A stretch of DNA of 64,000 nt from Coemansia sp. RSA 487. Its lineage: Eukaryota > Kickxellomycota > Kickxellomycetes > Kickxellales > Kickxellaceae. The stretch spans positions 1 through 64,000 of the forward strand of contig JANBRJ010000026.1 in assembly GCA_027577595.1 (NCBI GenBank), written 5' to 3'. Every line of letters begins with the position of its first letter. The stretch's first letter is position 1. The position numbers and the translations under genes were made by a program. The notes beneath the pieces were generated by a model. It saw nothing but the letters and a program-made list of their open reading frames with translations, had not been told where the DNA came from and ran no database searches. This document shows, piece by piece, positions 31,487 through 42,152 of the stretch.

Positions 31487-31735
31487 CGATGGCTGTTTTT
31501 CGCAACCCAGCCTCATCAATCCTGGTTTGCGGCCATCGGGGAACCCCGTCAACTACGCTGCTTATCCTTATTTGCTTCTTCTTCATCAGCTGTCGTCGTT
31601 CTGGGCAGATGTTCGAACTCTCTTCCTTGCCTATCTGTCTCTCATCCCTCGCTAGCCGTAGTACAGATCGTACCATGGCGGCCATCGGGCCTCCTGTCGT
31701 GCAATCGAGAAAGTGCTCTCGATTCCTATAATTTT
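31487..31735 (+). ncRNA. Candidate structured non-coding RNA
   Basis: A two-part hairpin at 31487-31538 pairs CGATGGC with GCCATCG and, inside it, CGCAACCCAG with CTGGTTTGCG (one wobble), 17 pairs in all with a 7-base bulge and an 11-base loop. At the other end AATCGAGA-aagtgc-TCTCGATT (31703-31724) is a perfect 8-bp hairpin followed within 7 bases by a T run, like a terminator. The 12-base word gcggccatcggg occurs at 31529 and again at 31678. Strand is guessed from the T run. It matches no RNA family I know (not 5S, U6, RNase P or SRP by eye). An 87-codon minus-strand frame covers it but has no protein-like features. Confidence 0.35.
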
Positions 31736-31736
31736 T
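31703..31736 (+). terminator. Hairpin followed by T run
   Basis: Perfect 8-bp stem (31703-31710 with 31717-31724), 6-base loop, then cctataattttt. It could end a short transcript or lie in the 3' UTRs of the convergent genes. Confidence 0.35.
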
Positions 31737-31836
31737 CATTTTATGTTCAGTATATATTGCTTTGTTGATAGGTTGTTTTGTTTGCCAAAAAATGGAGAAT
31801 GCAATTTGAAAGGAAAAGGGGCGATAGTTTATAAGA

Positions 31837-33114
31837 CTATTGATTCTTTTTTAACGTGCTGCGAGCTTGTTGGCAACCTGCACTGAAAAGAGGAAGAATC
31901 CGCTGAGACACGATTATTTGATACAGGATCCAGTTGTTTGCAATGAATATGGTTACACTTGCCATCCATAGCGAAATAAATGTGTTTTCTCCTAAAAACT
32001 CGAGTCTGTAGGCTTGCTGTAGGTAGAGTGCTTGCGATCCAAACCAAACGCCAATAATCAATGCGCCTTTGGAAACAAATTTCTGAGTATTAAGTGGCCA
32101 AATAACAGGTAGGAAGCATATATACCACATGAAATATTGTGCCGTACACACCTTGTTGTAGGCGACAAATGCAAATGTTTGGGCAAAAACAGCAAAGTAT
32201 AGATCAGTCCCAAAAGCAAGCCCTAGCATCGTGACAACAGCGAGCTGCGGAACAAATGACAAAAGCCCCATAGCAAGACTTGATGGTGACAAGAATCGTA
32301 AATATATGGGTAGAAACCACATCGAGTAGTTGTGCCGATGGTCTTTGCGGACAATATGGTACAGATACGTTTCATCCAAAAACTCATGGCCATAGACCGC
32401 GTACATCGATGTATTGAGCAGTAGGAACACGCTTGCGCTAACCACAAAAAAGCGCAGGCGATACCGATTGAACATATTCGCTATTTTGTTCCAGCCAATG
32501 CGTTTCTGTGCCCCACAACGCTTGCTTTCCTGTGGTTCTTTTTCAGGATGGAGAAATGAGGTGTCAAGCACAGCCAAAATCGGAAGTGCATATATTATCG
32601 GGTAAATCTTCAGATGCACTGCAATCCCAAATAGAACCGATCCAACAATGACCATTTTACGTTGAAAGGCGTAGAGTGAGGCCATCACGACTGCGCAGAC
32701 AAGCGACTCGGCACTTCCTCTTGTGGAAATGGTAGCAACTTGTGGGTTAAGCAGCCAAATGGCAGAGTACGCTGCGGCTGCTTGGTCGCTGGCGCCCCGA
32801 GCTTTGGCAATTCGAATGATAAACACGCCAACAACACAGTCGCACGCGACAAATAGCCATTTTCCAAAAGTCGAATGCAGCCATATGTTTGGCGTTAAAG
32901 CCCAAGCTAGAAGCGGCGTGTATCTGTATGTAGACCGCTGATAGGGACTGTTTCCAGCCCAAACAAAGCGCGCGGCGTCAGTGAATACGCTGTAGTCTAT
33001 ATCAGTATATTTCACAGTCATGTGTGTATCCTGCCAGAGGCCGTAGAAAAGCATACACGCGCGTAGAAAAAGCCCACCCATGAAAACATGGTTAGCGGTC
33101 AGTATACGCGCCAT
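31837..33114 (-). CDS. GPI14: GPI mannosyltransferase 1 (PIG-M / Gpi14)
   Basis: 425 residues from the ATG at 33114. The luminal DxD-type motif is in YTDIDYSVFTDAARFV just after the first membrane helix, followed by NSPYQRSTYRYTPLLAW, both hallmarks of PIG-M. About ten hydrophobic helices follow, with HLKIYPIIYALPI and RKDHRHNYSMWFLPIYL conserved. It adds the first mannose to GlcN-PI on the luminal side of the ER during GPI-anchor synthesis. An in-frame ATG at 33210 would add 32 residues but breaks the usual short N-terminus. It is divergent from SEC22, 297 bases away. Confidence 0.95.
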   Translation of the reverse strand: MARILTANHVFMGGLFLRACMLFYGLWQDTHMTVKYTDIDYSVFTDAARFVWAGNSPYQRSTYRYTPLLAWALTPNIWLHSTFGKWLFVACDCVVGVFIIRIAKARGASDQAAAAYSAIWLLNPQVATISTRGSAESLVCAVVMASLYAFQRKMVIVGSVLFGIAVHLKIYPIIYALPILAVLDTSFLHPEKEPQESKRCGAQKRIGWNKIANMFNRYRLRFFVVSASVFLLLNTSMYAVYGHEFLDETYLYHIVRKDHRHNYSMWFLPIYLRFLSPSSLAMGLLSFVPQLAVVTMLGLAFGTDLYFAVFAQTFAFVAYNKVCTAQYFMWYICFLPVIWPLNTQKFVSKGALIIGVWFGSQALYLQQAYRLEFLGENTFISLWMASVTIFIANNWILYQIIVSQRILPLFSAGCQQARSTLKKNQ

Positions 33115-33411
33115 GCCGCGAAGGTTATATGTCGAAATACGCACAAGTAAATAAATAAATAAATGGTGTTGATTAAGGACGCAAAAAGGCAAAAGAGGAG
33201 CTGTACGCATAACCTCTGCTTGTTTTTATTCTGAACAGAACCAAAGGTGGCCGACCAATCAGATTATTCCAACAAAAGACAAACACTGCTGTGACAAAAT
33301 GACAAGTCACCCTATCCATCTCTGCTTTTCTCCTTACCTTTCAATTGCACCAATATACTTATATTTTCATCCTTTTTCCCCTTTTGGCTTGACCAGCTCG
33401 AAACAACAAGC

Positions 33412-34065
33412 ATGGTAAAGTCGACAATTATTGCACGCGTTGTAGATGGCCTGCCTTTGGCGGCATCAATGGACGATGAGCAGGCCGAATCGGAACTAGC
33501 AGAGTACAAATCACAGGCAAAGGCAATATTCAAGAAGCTTAATTCACAGTCCGAGCCTGTGTGTTCAATCGAGTCAGGCCCGTACTACCTGCACTATCTC
33601 CTGGATCAAGGCGTCTGCTACCTTTGCATATGCGACAAGTCGTTCCCGCGCAAGCTGGCCTTTAGCTATTTGGACGAGTTGTCGAAAGAGTTTTACATGA
33701 GCTACGGCAGCGAGATTCAAAAAAGCGTTCTTCGCCCATACGCTTTTATCAAGTTTGACACGTTTATTCAGAAAACAAAGCGCATATACGAGGACTCGCG
33801 AACGCAGCAGAACATGTCCAAGCTCAACGAAGACCTACGCGATGTAACTCAGATCATGACCAAAAACATGGAGGATCTTCTTTGGCGTGGCGACAGCCTA
33901 GACCGCATGAGCACCTTATCATACCAGCTTCGCGGAGAATCAGAAAAGTACCGCAAGGCCACGCGGCGGCTAAACCTTGAAGCACTATACCGCAAGTACG
34001 GCATCCCTGCAGCAATCATCCTTGGATTTATCTTGGTTCTATACCTCCGTTACAAGCTGTTTTAG
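33412..34065 (+). CDS. SEC22: R-SNARE Sec22
   Basis: 217 residues. A longin domain covers about residues 1-125 (MVKSTIIARVVDGLPLA, YYLHYLLDQGVCYLCICDKSF). The SNARE helix follows at about 130-190 (LNEDLRDVTQIMTKNMEDLL) with the zero-layer Arg in LLWRGDSLDRM, then a C-terminal membrane anchor (AAIILGFILVLYLRYKLF). It works in ER-Golgi vesicle fusion, both directions. Intact, intronless, family length. Confidence 0.97.
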   Translation: MVKSTIIARVVDGLPLAASMDDEQAESELAEYKSQAKAIFKKLNSQSEPVCSIESGPYYLHYLLDQGVCYLCICDKSFPRKLAFSYLDELSKEFYMSYGSEIQKSVLRPYAFIKFDTFIQKTKRIYEDSRTQQNMSKLNEDLRDVTQIMTKNMEDLLWRGDSLDRMSTLSYQLRGESEKYRKATRRLNLEALYRKYGIPAAIILGFILVLYLRYKLF

Positions 34066-34385
34066 CGGCGCAACCTCTGTGTGTATCTTTTTTGTCTTAT
34101 AATAGCATTGCCTTTTATCTCTTCTTTTGAGTCTACAGTATTAAACCTTTTTAAGCAGAAAGCCATCTCCACACTCTTTCTGTTCTCTTTCCAGCACGTG
34201 TGCATGCTGCTCCGTTGACTGTGGTCTGTTTTCCATGTATAACGGCAACAGTAGCCACTGGAATTCCGGTCCCGCTGCTTTTCTTCTTCACTCAGTCCAA
34301 TAAGTCTTTTTTCAATTGTTTATTGAGTTTTGCACTTTTACCCTGAACCTGCCGCAATATAGTGGATTTTTTATCGGCCTTGAAT
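34066..34385. other. Intergenic SEC22 / SAC2-like
   Basis: 320 bases with SEC22 3' flank and the next promoter; a CACGTG at about 34195. No gene seen. Confidence 0.5.
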
Positions 34386-37296
34386 ATGGCGGTCGAAATT
34401 GAGCTGTCTTTAACTCAGCAGAATAAGCAGAATGTCCAGCTGCTGCAGCAGCTACAACGCCAAGTCAAAAAAAGCACACTTTACCTCTCAGAAGATGGGT
34501 ACCGCTTTCAGAGTATTGACTATCCTGAAATGAACCTGTTAGTTCGGTTTGACGGGCGTGTAAATGTGTATGGCAAGTGTCTAATTTCAAGTATGCAAGG
34601 GTCTCTATCTTGCTGCATCTATCCTTATTGGTGCAACTTGTTCTTGCTAGTAAACTCCTTCTTTTGGCTGCCAACAGAGCGCACGCTTAATGGCTAATAC
34701 ATCTACATCATGTTGTGTGTTTTTTGTGGTCTATGTAGATATAGAAATGGCGAAAGATAGCCACCCGTACACAGAGTCCAAGGATGATCTTTCGCTGGTT
34801 GTTCACGCGCTTGTTGGCCTATTTTCTTTGAATATGCACAGCTACATCCTTGTTGCAACTGACAGCAAAAAATGTGGCGCTATTGGAGGATGCGACATCT
34901 ATGAGGTTGGCTCTGTAATAGCATTACCTCTTGACTACCAAAGTGGCAAAGCAAAACTCCAAGCATGGCGCCACAGCAACCCAGAACCAAGCCAAGAAAA
35001 GACAGATAATCTCGAGCATGAGGATTCGGGTACCTTGTCTATTGATCCTTTTGCAACCTGGATATCGCCACAAATCACAAAGATGTTTGGGCGTAGCCGT
35101 GCAGAATCCGCGGCATCGTCAGCTAATGAGTCTACCTTTGCAAACCAACTGCCGAGTTCTGGATCTGCTGAACGCATGGAGCGGCGTATCGTTGAGGAAA
35201 TCGTTCGTCTGTTTGGATCAAGCGGCATTTTTTATTCTTATGAGTACGATATGACCCGGTCGCTCCAGGCCAAAGAAGGACAGCTGTCTGCTTCCGGTTG
35301 TGGACCGCTATCCCAGGCTGCATGCCCTGACTACTGGTTTAATCATCACCTGCTTCAGCTATTAATTGGGCAAAATGCTCAAGGATGGACACTACCAATG
35401 ATCCAAGGATGCGCGCAGGCCGCGACATGCACTGCTTTTAATGGAGATGCTTTCCAAGTGTTTGTAATATCTAGACGGCGTGTGCAGCGCATTGGAATGC
35501 GATATGAGCGCCGTGGAGCAAATGCTGATGGGTTTGTCGCCAACTCTGTAGAAACAGAGCAAATACTTACAATCGATACTGGCAGCCAAGGAATTCATTA
35601 CTGCAGCTTCGTTCAGACGCGTGGATCGATCCCTTTTCTCTGGAAACAGCCTTCTTCTGGCTTACACCCTGTGCCTGTAGTCGTTGGAAGCGAGGAGGAC
35701 AACGCTGCCATTTGTGCTGCCCATCTGCAGCGCGAAATCAAGCTCTTGGGTAGACAGGTGCTGGTTAACCTGGTTGAACACAAAGGTCGCGAGGCTGTTG
35801 TCGGATCGAAATACGCAAGCTTGGTTGGAATATGCGTTGCAGAGGATTTGGTTGATGCTCGGTGTGTCAGGTATGTTCCGTGGGATTTTCACCATGAAAC
35901 ACGCGGAATGCGCTTTGAGAATATTAAGCAACTGGTACTGCAACTGCAGCACGAAATCAGCAACATGGGATATTTCTGGCATTCTGGCAAACAGGCACTC
36001 ACATCCCAGCAAGGCGTTTTTCGCGTCAATTGCATGGACTGCCTGGACAGGACAAATGTTGTGCAGAGTGCACTTGCGCGGTTTGTGTTGAACGAGCAGC
36101 TGATACGGCTTGGTGTTCATGCTGCGCCGGAAAGGGGCCTGGCCGCCTACGACGGCCTGGAGCAGATGCTGAACCATCTATGGGCAAATAACGGCGACTA
36201 TATCAGTAGGCAGTATGCGGGAACGTCTGCGATGAAAGGCGACTTTACACGCACAGGGAAGCGGAACATTGGCGGTGTTGTGAGCGATGCCTCCTATTCC
36301 ATTGCCAGGCTCTGGATTAGCACGTTCCGCGACTACTTTTCCCAGTCCGTGCTTGACTTTATCGCAGGGAACCACAATGCCGAGGCCGTGTACCGCACAC
36401 TCATAGAGCTTCGCTCTAATGAACCAGACCATGCAATACAGCTAACTCGAGCACGTGGGGCTGCAATTGAGTCAAGCGTAGCAATCGTAGTGAATGACGG
36501 CGAGATTATCCAGATAGCATGTATTGTGCAGTCTCCGATCTTGCTTAACACAATTCGTGCACGCGAAGAAGATGATGCTGTGCTAATACTGACAAACTCG
36601 TCGGTGTATATTTGCCGTTATCACTATCAGATGGAAAAGGTTACTGAGTTTATTTGCGTGGACTTGGCTCGTCTTCATGCAGTGCAACATGGAGCCTACA
36701 TCACTGACACGCGTACCCCCCAGTCATTGGATCCGGCACACAACCATGGCATCGTATTGTTCTTTGAGGCTGCTGTGGCACGATTCAACTCGGGTAGTGA
36801 GCAAAATGTATCTAGCATTGGAACATCAGCCTCACCAAATCCCCAATTGGAAGATGTGTCGGGTGATATCTCTGCATCAGACAGCAAACTAAATCAGACG
36901 CAAGGTTATCTCGCTTGCAAGATAGTCAGCAAGTCGCAGGTCATAATGCAACAGCTGCCAGATCAAACCCAGATTGCGGCACCAGCAGTGGATGTGGCAA
37001 AAAGCAGCAATGAAGAGCATACCAACACAACCAACGCTTGCACCACAAAACCCCAGAAGGATGGTATTTTAAAAGCATCGTTGGTTCGACTAGATTCGTT
37101 TGCCAAACAACCTCCCGAAATGCTGGCAGAGTTCATAACATCTGCAATCTTATCGCTCAAAGCAATGCAAGATCCTACTTTGAATGGGAAACAGTTTATT
37201 GCAAATTCGCCAATAGTAAGTGAAGCAGATGCAAGACAAAACGTGAACATTATAGAAAAGGTATCAAACAGAATTCACAAAGCATTTTGGATCTAG
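34386..37296 (+). CDS. SAC2/INPP5F-like phosphoinositide 4-phosphatase
   Basis: Two exons: 34386..34590 and 34739..37296, with a 148-base intron (gtatgc...atgtag). The join gives ISNIEMAKDSHPYTE in phase; total 920 residues. The SAC domain runs to about residue 640, with the catalytic CX5R loop CMDCLDRTN (Cys500 to Arg506) preceded by GVFRVNC. Beyond it a beta-rich region (VLILTNSSVYICRYHYQMEKV) resembles the hSac2 homology domain of INPP5F, which distinguishes this from Sac1 (no C-terminal membrane anchor) and Fig4. The likely substrate is PI4P on endosomal membranes. The tail is disordered and may carry phosphorylation sites. The active-site residues are intact. Confidence 0.9.
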
Positions 37297-38094
37297 CATT
37301 TCTATCCATTTATTTGACATTATAGAACATCTTTAGTAGAAATAAGCATTAGCTGCAAATCAGTGATAGTTATGATATCATTTAAATCATTTTTGCAAAT
37401 ATTGCAGAACAATATAATTACAGCTAAAAGTACTCAGCCTAATATTGGAAGAATAATCACTTCATAACTAAAACACTAGAACTAGGAAATAAAAAGTAAT
37501 GTTGCCAAAATGGCCGTTTATATCTATTGAAATATATAGCAACCATTCTACGATTTCTATAGCGCTAATAAAACTTATTTAAAAACTAATGTTTAGTCAG
37601 AAAACTAAATACTTCAAGCAATTTGTGTGAAAGCTAAAGAATAAAGACCAAGCAGCTAAACCGGCTGAGAAGAGAGAAAAAGAAAGAAACAACGTTTTGT
37701 GGGATTGTTACTTTTGTTGACATTTGTGCAGATATGTCAGACTGTGTCAATCAACACTTACGAGAAAAGGTTAGCATTTTTAGAAAACGTAATTTGGTCG
37801 TAATACGTTCAGATTTTGACAATTTGACTGTCAGTATTGACTGATGAGCCAACAGCAGAACGAGCTACATCTAACAGGAACAACATTTCAATCAATACAT
37901 GGCAGAGCTTTGCAAATCATCTTTCAGATGTTTAAGAACAGATATATAAAGCACACAACTGAAAACATCTGATTTCTCTTTCATGTTTTACTTTATCTTC
38001 AGTTTTGATAATTATATTATTCATAAACTCAACCTCTAATAATTTGCATCTAGATAGCCCAATACATACGTTCAGAGGACTAATACAAGCAGGC
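37297..38094. other. A/T-rich gene desert, left edge of a repeat island
   Basis: About 800 bases with no frame or structure I can support. It lies between the SAC2-like gene and the copia fossil. No long terminal repeat was recognised by eye. Confidence 0.5.
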
Positions 38095-40310
38095 TTATGT
38101 TATAAGGCCAGCAGGTTGGTCTTGAAAAGGAACATGCTGAATATCAAAGAGATAATTATTAAAGTGCTGATGAGAAAGACAAGGCTTGTATCGATAGTGT
38201 TTGTTGTCCTCAATGAGACTTCTAGAACGAACCATACGTACAGCAGCTTGGTTGTCACAGAAAATGGTAGACATTGGAATGTTATTGTGTAGCTGATCGG
38301 CTGGATTGTGGATCCAGCGAGCCTCAAAAGCCCATGAATTCAGCGTATCCAGCTCTGCTTCAATGGTAGATTGAGGAACAGCAGACTTGATTATCTTGGT
38401 GTGCAAGGGCACTGCACCACCAGCCAAGAGAAAAACATAACCAACATTCACTGCATCTGCACCAGCATGGAAGTAGCTGGCGTCAGTATAGCCAATGAGC
38501 TGGAGTGCTGGTTAGTGCAAGTATCTGGCACTAAGCTTGGCCGACTGCTTGAGATACTGGATAGCATGCTTAGCTGCAAGATGTGTCATTGTTGGTATAG
38601 AATTGAATGAGCAAAGAATAGAGGCTGCATGAGCAATGTCGAGAAGGCGAAGCATAGCTGATTCTTGGTTCGGAGTGATCGTGCTCTTACTCTGGACAAT
38701 AGCAATGTAAAGGGTAGCTACATATAGTCCAATATACTTTATCGAGAACTCCGCAGACAGACACAATGCCCATCTTATCGCATAGGTGAGCGCCAAGACG
38801 CTTGTTTCAGATGCGCGGAGCTTGCACGAGTCCATAGAGTGCGGCTCAGCTTGCAGACATCAGGCTTACAATCACCACCCATTCCATCTGGAAACCCAAT
38901 GTGTAGGTCTTCGCCAATGTTGTGTTGAAGGAAAACAGTATTGACATCCATTCTGTAAGCTAGGAGGCCGGACTGTGCTGCAAGAGCAAGCATGATATAA
39001 ATCAATCTGTGTTGCACAGCTAGAGCAAACAGGTCATTGTAGTCGAGATCATGGCGCTGTTGGAACCATCCAATAACATAGCGATACTTGTGCCGTGGCA
39101 GAACATCATTACCACGAAACTTGGTGACAAACACCTGGCGTGTAGCCAGAATGTGCATCCAAGAAGCCTTGGAAACAGCTTCTAGCACATTACTGTTGTC
39201 AATCGACTCTGGCTCTGCCATAATCGCTTCTTGCCAGATTGATGGAGCTTTGGATCGCATTGCAATTATGTATGAGGGCAGTCCGCTGACACTTGCATTG
39301 CTTAGAAACATGTCACTGTCGTCCTGATCCTCATCTCCCAGTATCCACCATGCCAGTTCGTGTGTCCTGACAGCTGCTTCTCTTAAGGACGTTCAGTGAT
39401 CAGTTTAGTGTCGATGCTATCTGGAGTGACTGCTTCCTCTTGATCCGAGCTGCTTCCAGTCCATTTAACAGGATTGTCTGCAAATGTAAGGACTATAGAT
39501 ACCGAGCTGGAAGAGAACTTATGCTCAACTAAAGATAGAGAATGAACTTTAGCAGAATAGGAAATGGAAAGGTGCTTTCAAGAAATACGCTATGGTGGGA
39601 TCTGAAAATTCTACCAGAACTTAGATTATAAAATATATACCTGTGGTGTTCTGCTCCAAAGCACACACAAGACTGGGAAAGTTCACTAAGATTTTTGCGC
39701 AGCCCAGGAGAAACAAAAACCTCGGTAGGGCAACCAAATGTGTGTATGTGTTTAGCTAACACACTTGCACCTAGAAATTGCACAGGCGTCTTCAGGAGCT
39801 TGCTTTGGGAAGGGACTGTAAAGGTATGTGGCATGTTCAAGGGCGAAATGCCAAACAGAGAGATAAAACTACCACACAATGGCATGGAATTGGTGGATTC
39901 GATAGTTGTGCGGCTGAATCACTCAGCAATGCCCCTCTGCTGGGGGAGAATAAGGAGACGAAGCGGTACATGAAATACCCTTCTTGGCACAAAAAGCTTT
40001 AAGATGCACATTTACGTACTCAACACTATTATCAGAATGGAGGGACTTGGCAGGCAATTTGAGCTGCCTATCAATGAGCAAAGCATATTGTTCAGACAAA
40101 TGCGGAACACCCGATCTTGCCTTCATTGGCACAACAACAGCAAATTGGGATAACTCATCAATGCGTGTCACGAATAATCTATGGCGCTAATGGACATTGC
40201 ACCAACATCAGAATGAGTGGTTTGTAGAGGCTGCTTGGCATTACCTCCTGGTTCGCCACTATGTGATTTGGAAGCTGGTTTTGTTCTAATACTGGAAGCT
40301 CAGACACTGA
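38095..40310 (-). mobile_element. Broken Ty1/copia retrotransposon fossil (pol region)
   Basis: Reading on the minus strand, the order is integrase core (about 39.9-40.3 kb), integrase C-terminal part (39.5-39.9 kb), reverse transcriptase (38.5-39.3 kb) and RNase H (38.1-38.45 kb). Integrase before reverse transcriptase marks the Ty1/copia superfamily rather than Ty3/gypsy. The protein signal is still easy to read, so the copy is of moderate age. It is broken, with roughly half a dozen or more interruptions. No convincing gag or flanking long terminal repeats were found, so it is probably a truncated copy. Confidence 0.85.
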
Positions 40311-40935
40311 GTAACATAAGCATTCTCTGTCTGCTCTCTGTAAATCTCACTTGATTATTTATTACGACACTATTAATTCACCACGGACTAGCGTGTATAT
40401 TGCTGACATCGGAATCGTGCATGCAGTTCATGTATACAGATATCTCAATGACTAATATGGTGCCTGAACCGAGAATGTAGCCTGTCCTTTTTTAATTCCC
40501 TCCAGATCGTGATATTGTCGTGGCATTGCATGCTATCATTTGGATTAGCAATGTGTTTATGGGGAAAAGCTACTAATTCTAGCATCAGCATCGATTGAAG
40601 CAAGCTAGTCAATGAGATGCGCTGATGAAATACAGTTTGACAGAGCTCCACCCACTTTGCGTGGCAACACTGCGCAACCATTATGTACATGGCGTTTGCC
40701 AGAACATGGCTCGGGTACCCATTAGCCAAACATCAAGACAAAGAGTTTGAAGCACATATACATATATTCTGTCGTGTCCTTTGCATCTCACCGGTATTTC
40801 CTTATGGATACGTGCGTTCTGCTTTTATTCATTGTATTGCTAACAGTGTGTTCAGGTGGAATGGACATTAAATACAGTTTATTCACATATAGTCAGACTT
40901 TGAGAATATATATGTGTATCTTGGCCAACATCAAT
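40311..40935. other. Flank of the copia fossil, no gene
   Basis: A/T-rich. A stop-free minus-strand stretch at 40445-40729 might be a remnant of upstream element sequence, but I see no recognisable motif. Confidence 0.4.
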
Positions 40936-42152
40936 TCAAATGAAAATTGTATATACAAGGAAAAGACAACAGCAGCAAAGAAGCACATACTTCAGGTGTT
41001 CAGAATCCAAGAACCAGAAATAGCAAGCTTGCTCAAAGGTAAGAGCATATGGCGGGCTATCCTTCAAATCATATTTATATCTTGTCTCACTAGTTCTGCC
41101 CATCTTCCGCCATAGACGACTGTAGTTTAATCCAAATGCAGCTAGGACAACCAGCATAGACACTGCTAACTCCAACTGTAATAAGTTAACGTTGACATAG
41201 ATGATACCAAGATAAATGGGAATAGTCAATGATATATGCTGATCTCCACGCAAACTATACAAGTGCACCCAATTATGTGTAAACTTAATGCTTTGATTTA
41301 CATTGTTTGTCTAATTCAGCTGCTTTCGATTGTGACTTGAGAATCGCTTGTAAACATCATTTTGGATAGCATCCAAGGGATGTACTATATGTAGCTTTGC
41401 TTTTCCCTTCTCTGCTTGAATTGTTCACTTTGGAGATTAGTTTTAATCCAGATACTTTACAAAGTACAATAAAATGAGAGGTTTGCCAATTCACTGAAAC
41501 CTCCTTTGGCATCCGTCCCAACTTTCAGCGAGTATCACTGGAAGCAAGTCTTCATCTCCCTCTGGTGACTAGAGATTGGTACAGTTCCCATGTTCTATGG
41601 TTTGATTGTGCAAATATATTGCAACTCTTGGTGCTCGTCAATCACTGGAAGTTGAAGGGTTGTAGTGAAGCAGGTTTGGTGGACCAAATTCTTCTCACTT
41701 GTGTTATAATTTTATAGTTTAGTATATTCTCCTTCAGCGAGTTGCAATTCACAAAATTAACATAACTTCCACAAACTAGGCTTTCTTGTTGAATCTTGTG
41801 GCAACAAGGCCTAACATTCGCCACATCATTTAACATTTCCCATCTAAAGCGCCGTGACGCCGGAAAATTTATTACAAACATTGACATGGACACGCTCGTG
41901 TTAATCATGTCCACAAAAGGCTCCACATTCCTTACTAACATACCTTACTAATACGAATCCACAAGCATCAAACGATTCAGCTCTCCGTGTATGAAAGCAA
42001 ATTGTATTAGTCGCTGTGGCCAAAAGACAGCCCATAACAGTCAGCGTCATCACCAGAACAAATACTTGGTGATCATAACTAAACTTCTCAGTGTGGACGT
42101 TTTTCGGATAAAGCAAGGCTGAGATATTGTCACCTTTGCCAATATTCTTCAT
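40936..42152 (-). pseudogene. Membrane-protein-like gene remnant or unmodelled multi-exon gene
   Basis: Three separate minus-strand frames each encode plausible membrane-protein pieces. 42152..about 41945 starts with ATG and has one helix (FVLVMTLTVMGCLLATATN). 41941..41642 is adjacent in another frame (VDMINTSVSMSMFVINF). 41268..40936 has helices (TIPIYLGIIYVNVNLL, LAVSMLVVLAAFGL) and then TFEQACYFWFLDSEHLK followed by a gtatgt donor-like site. The order and the charged loop could fit a 7-TM receptor with a following RGS-like domain, which is a guess. The 41269-41641 stretch between them has many stops. It is either a decayed gene or one with several introns. Confidence 0.3.

Larger units (their letters stand above)
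31257..31836. other. Convergent intergenic region, unusually wide
   Basis: 580 bases separate the 3' ends of NMNAT and GPI14, while most convergent pairs in this window are 57-160 bases apart. The middle is more G/C-rich than its flanks and holds strong hairpins (see the ncRNA candidate). Confidence 0.6.

Noticed and set aside
31476-31739. 87-codon minus-strand frame
   Set aside because: Charged low-complexity content and no family signal; it covers strong hairpins, so an RNA is more likely.
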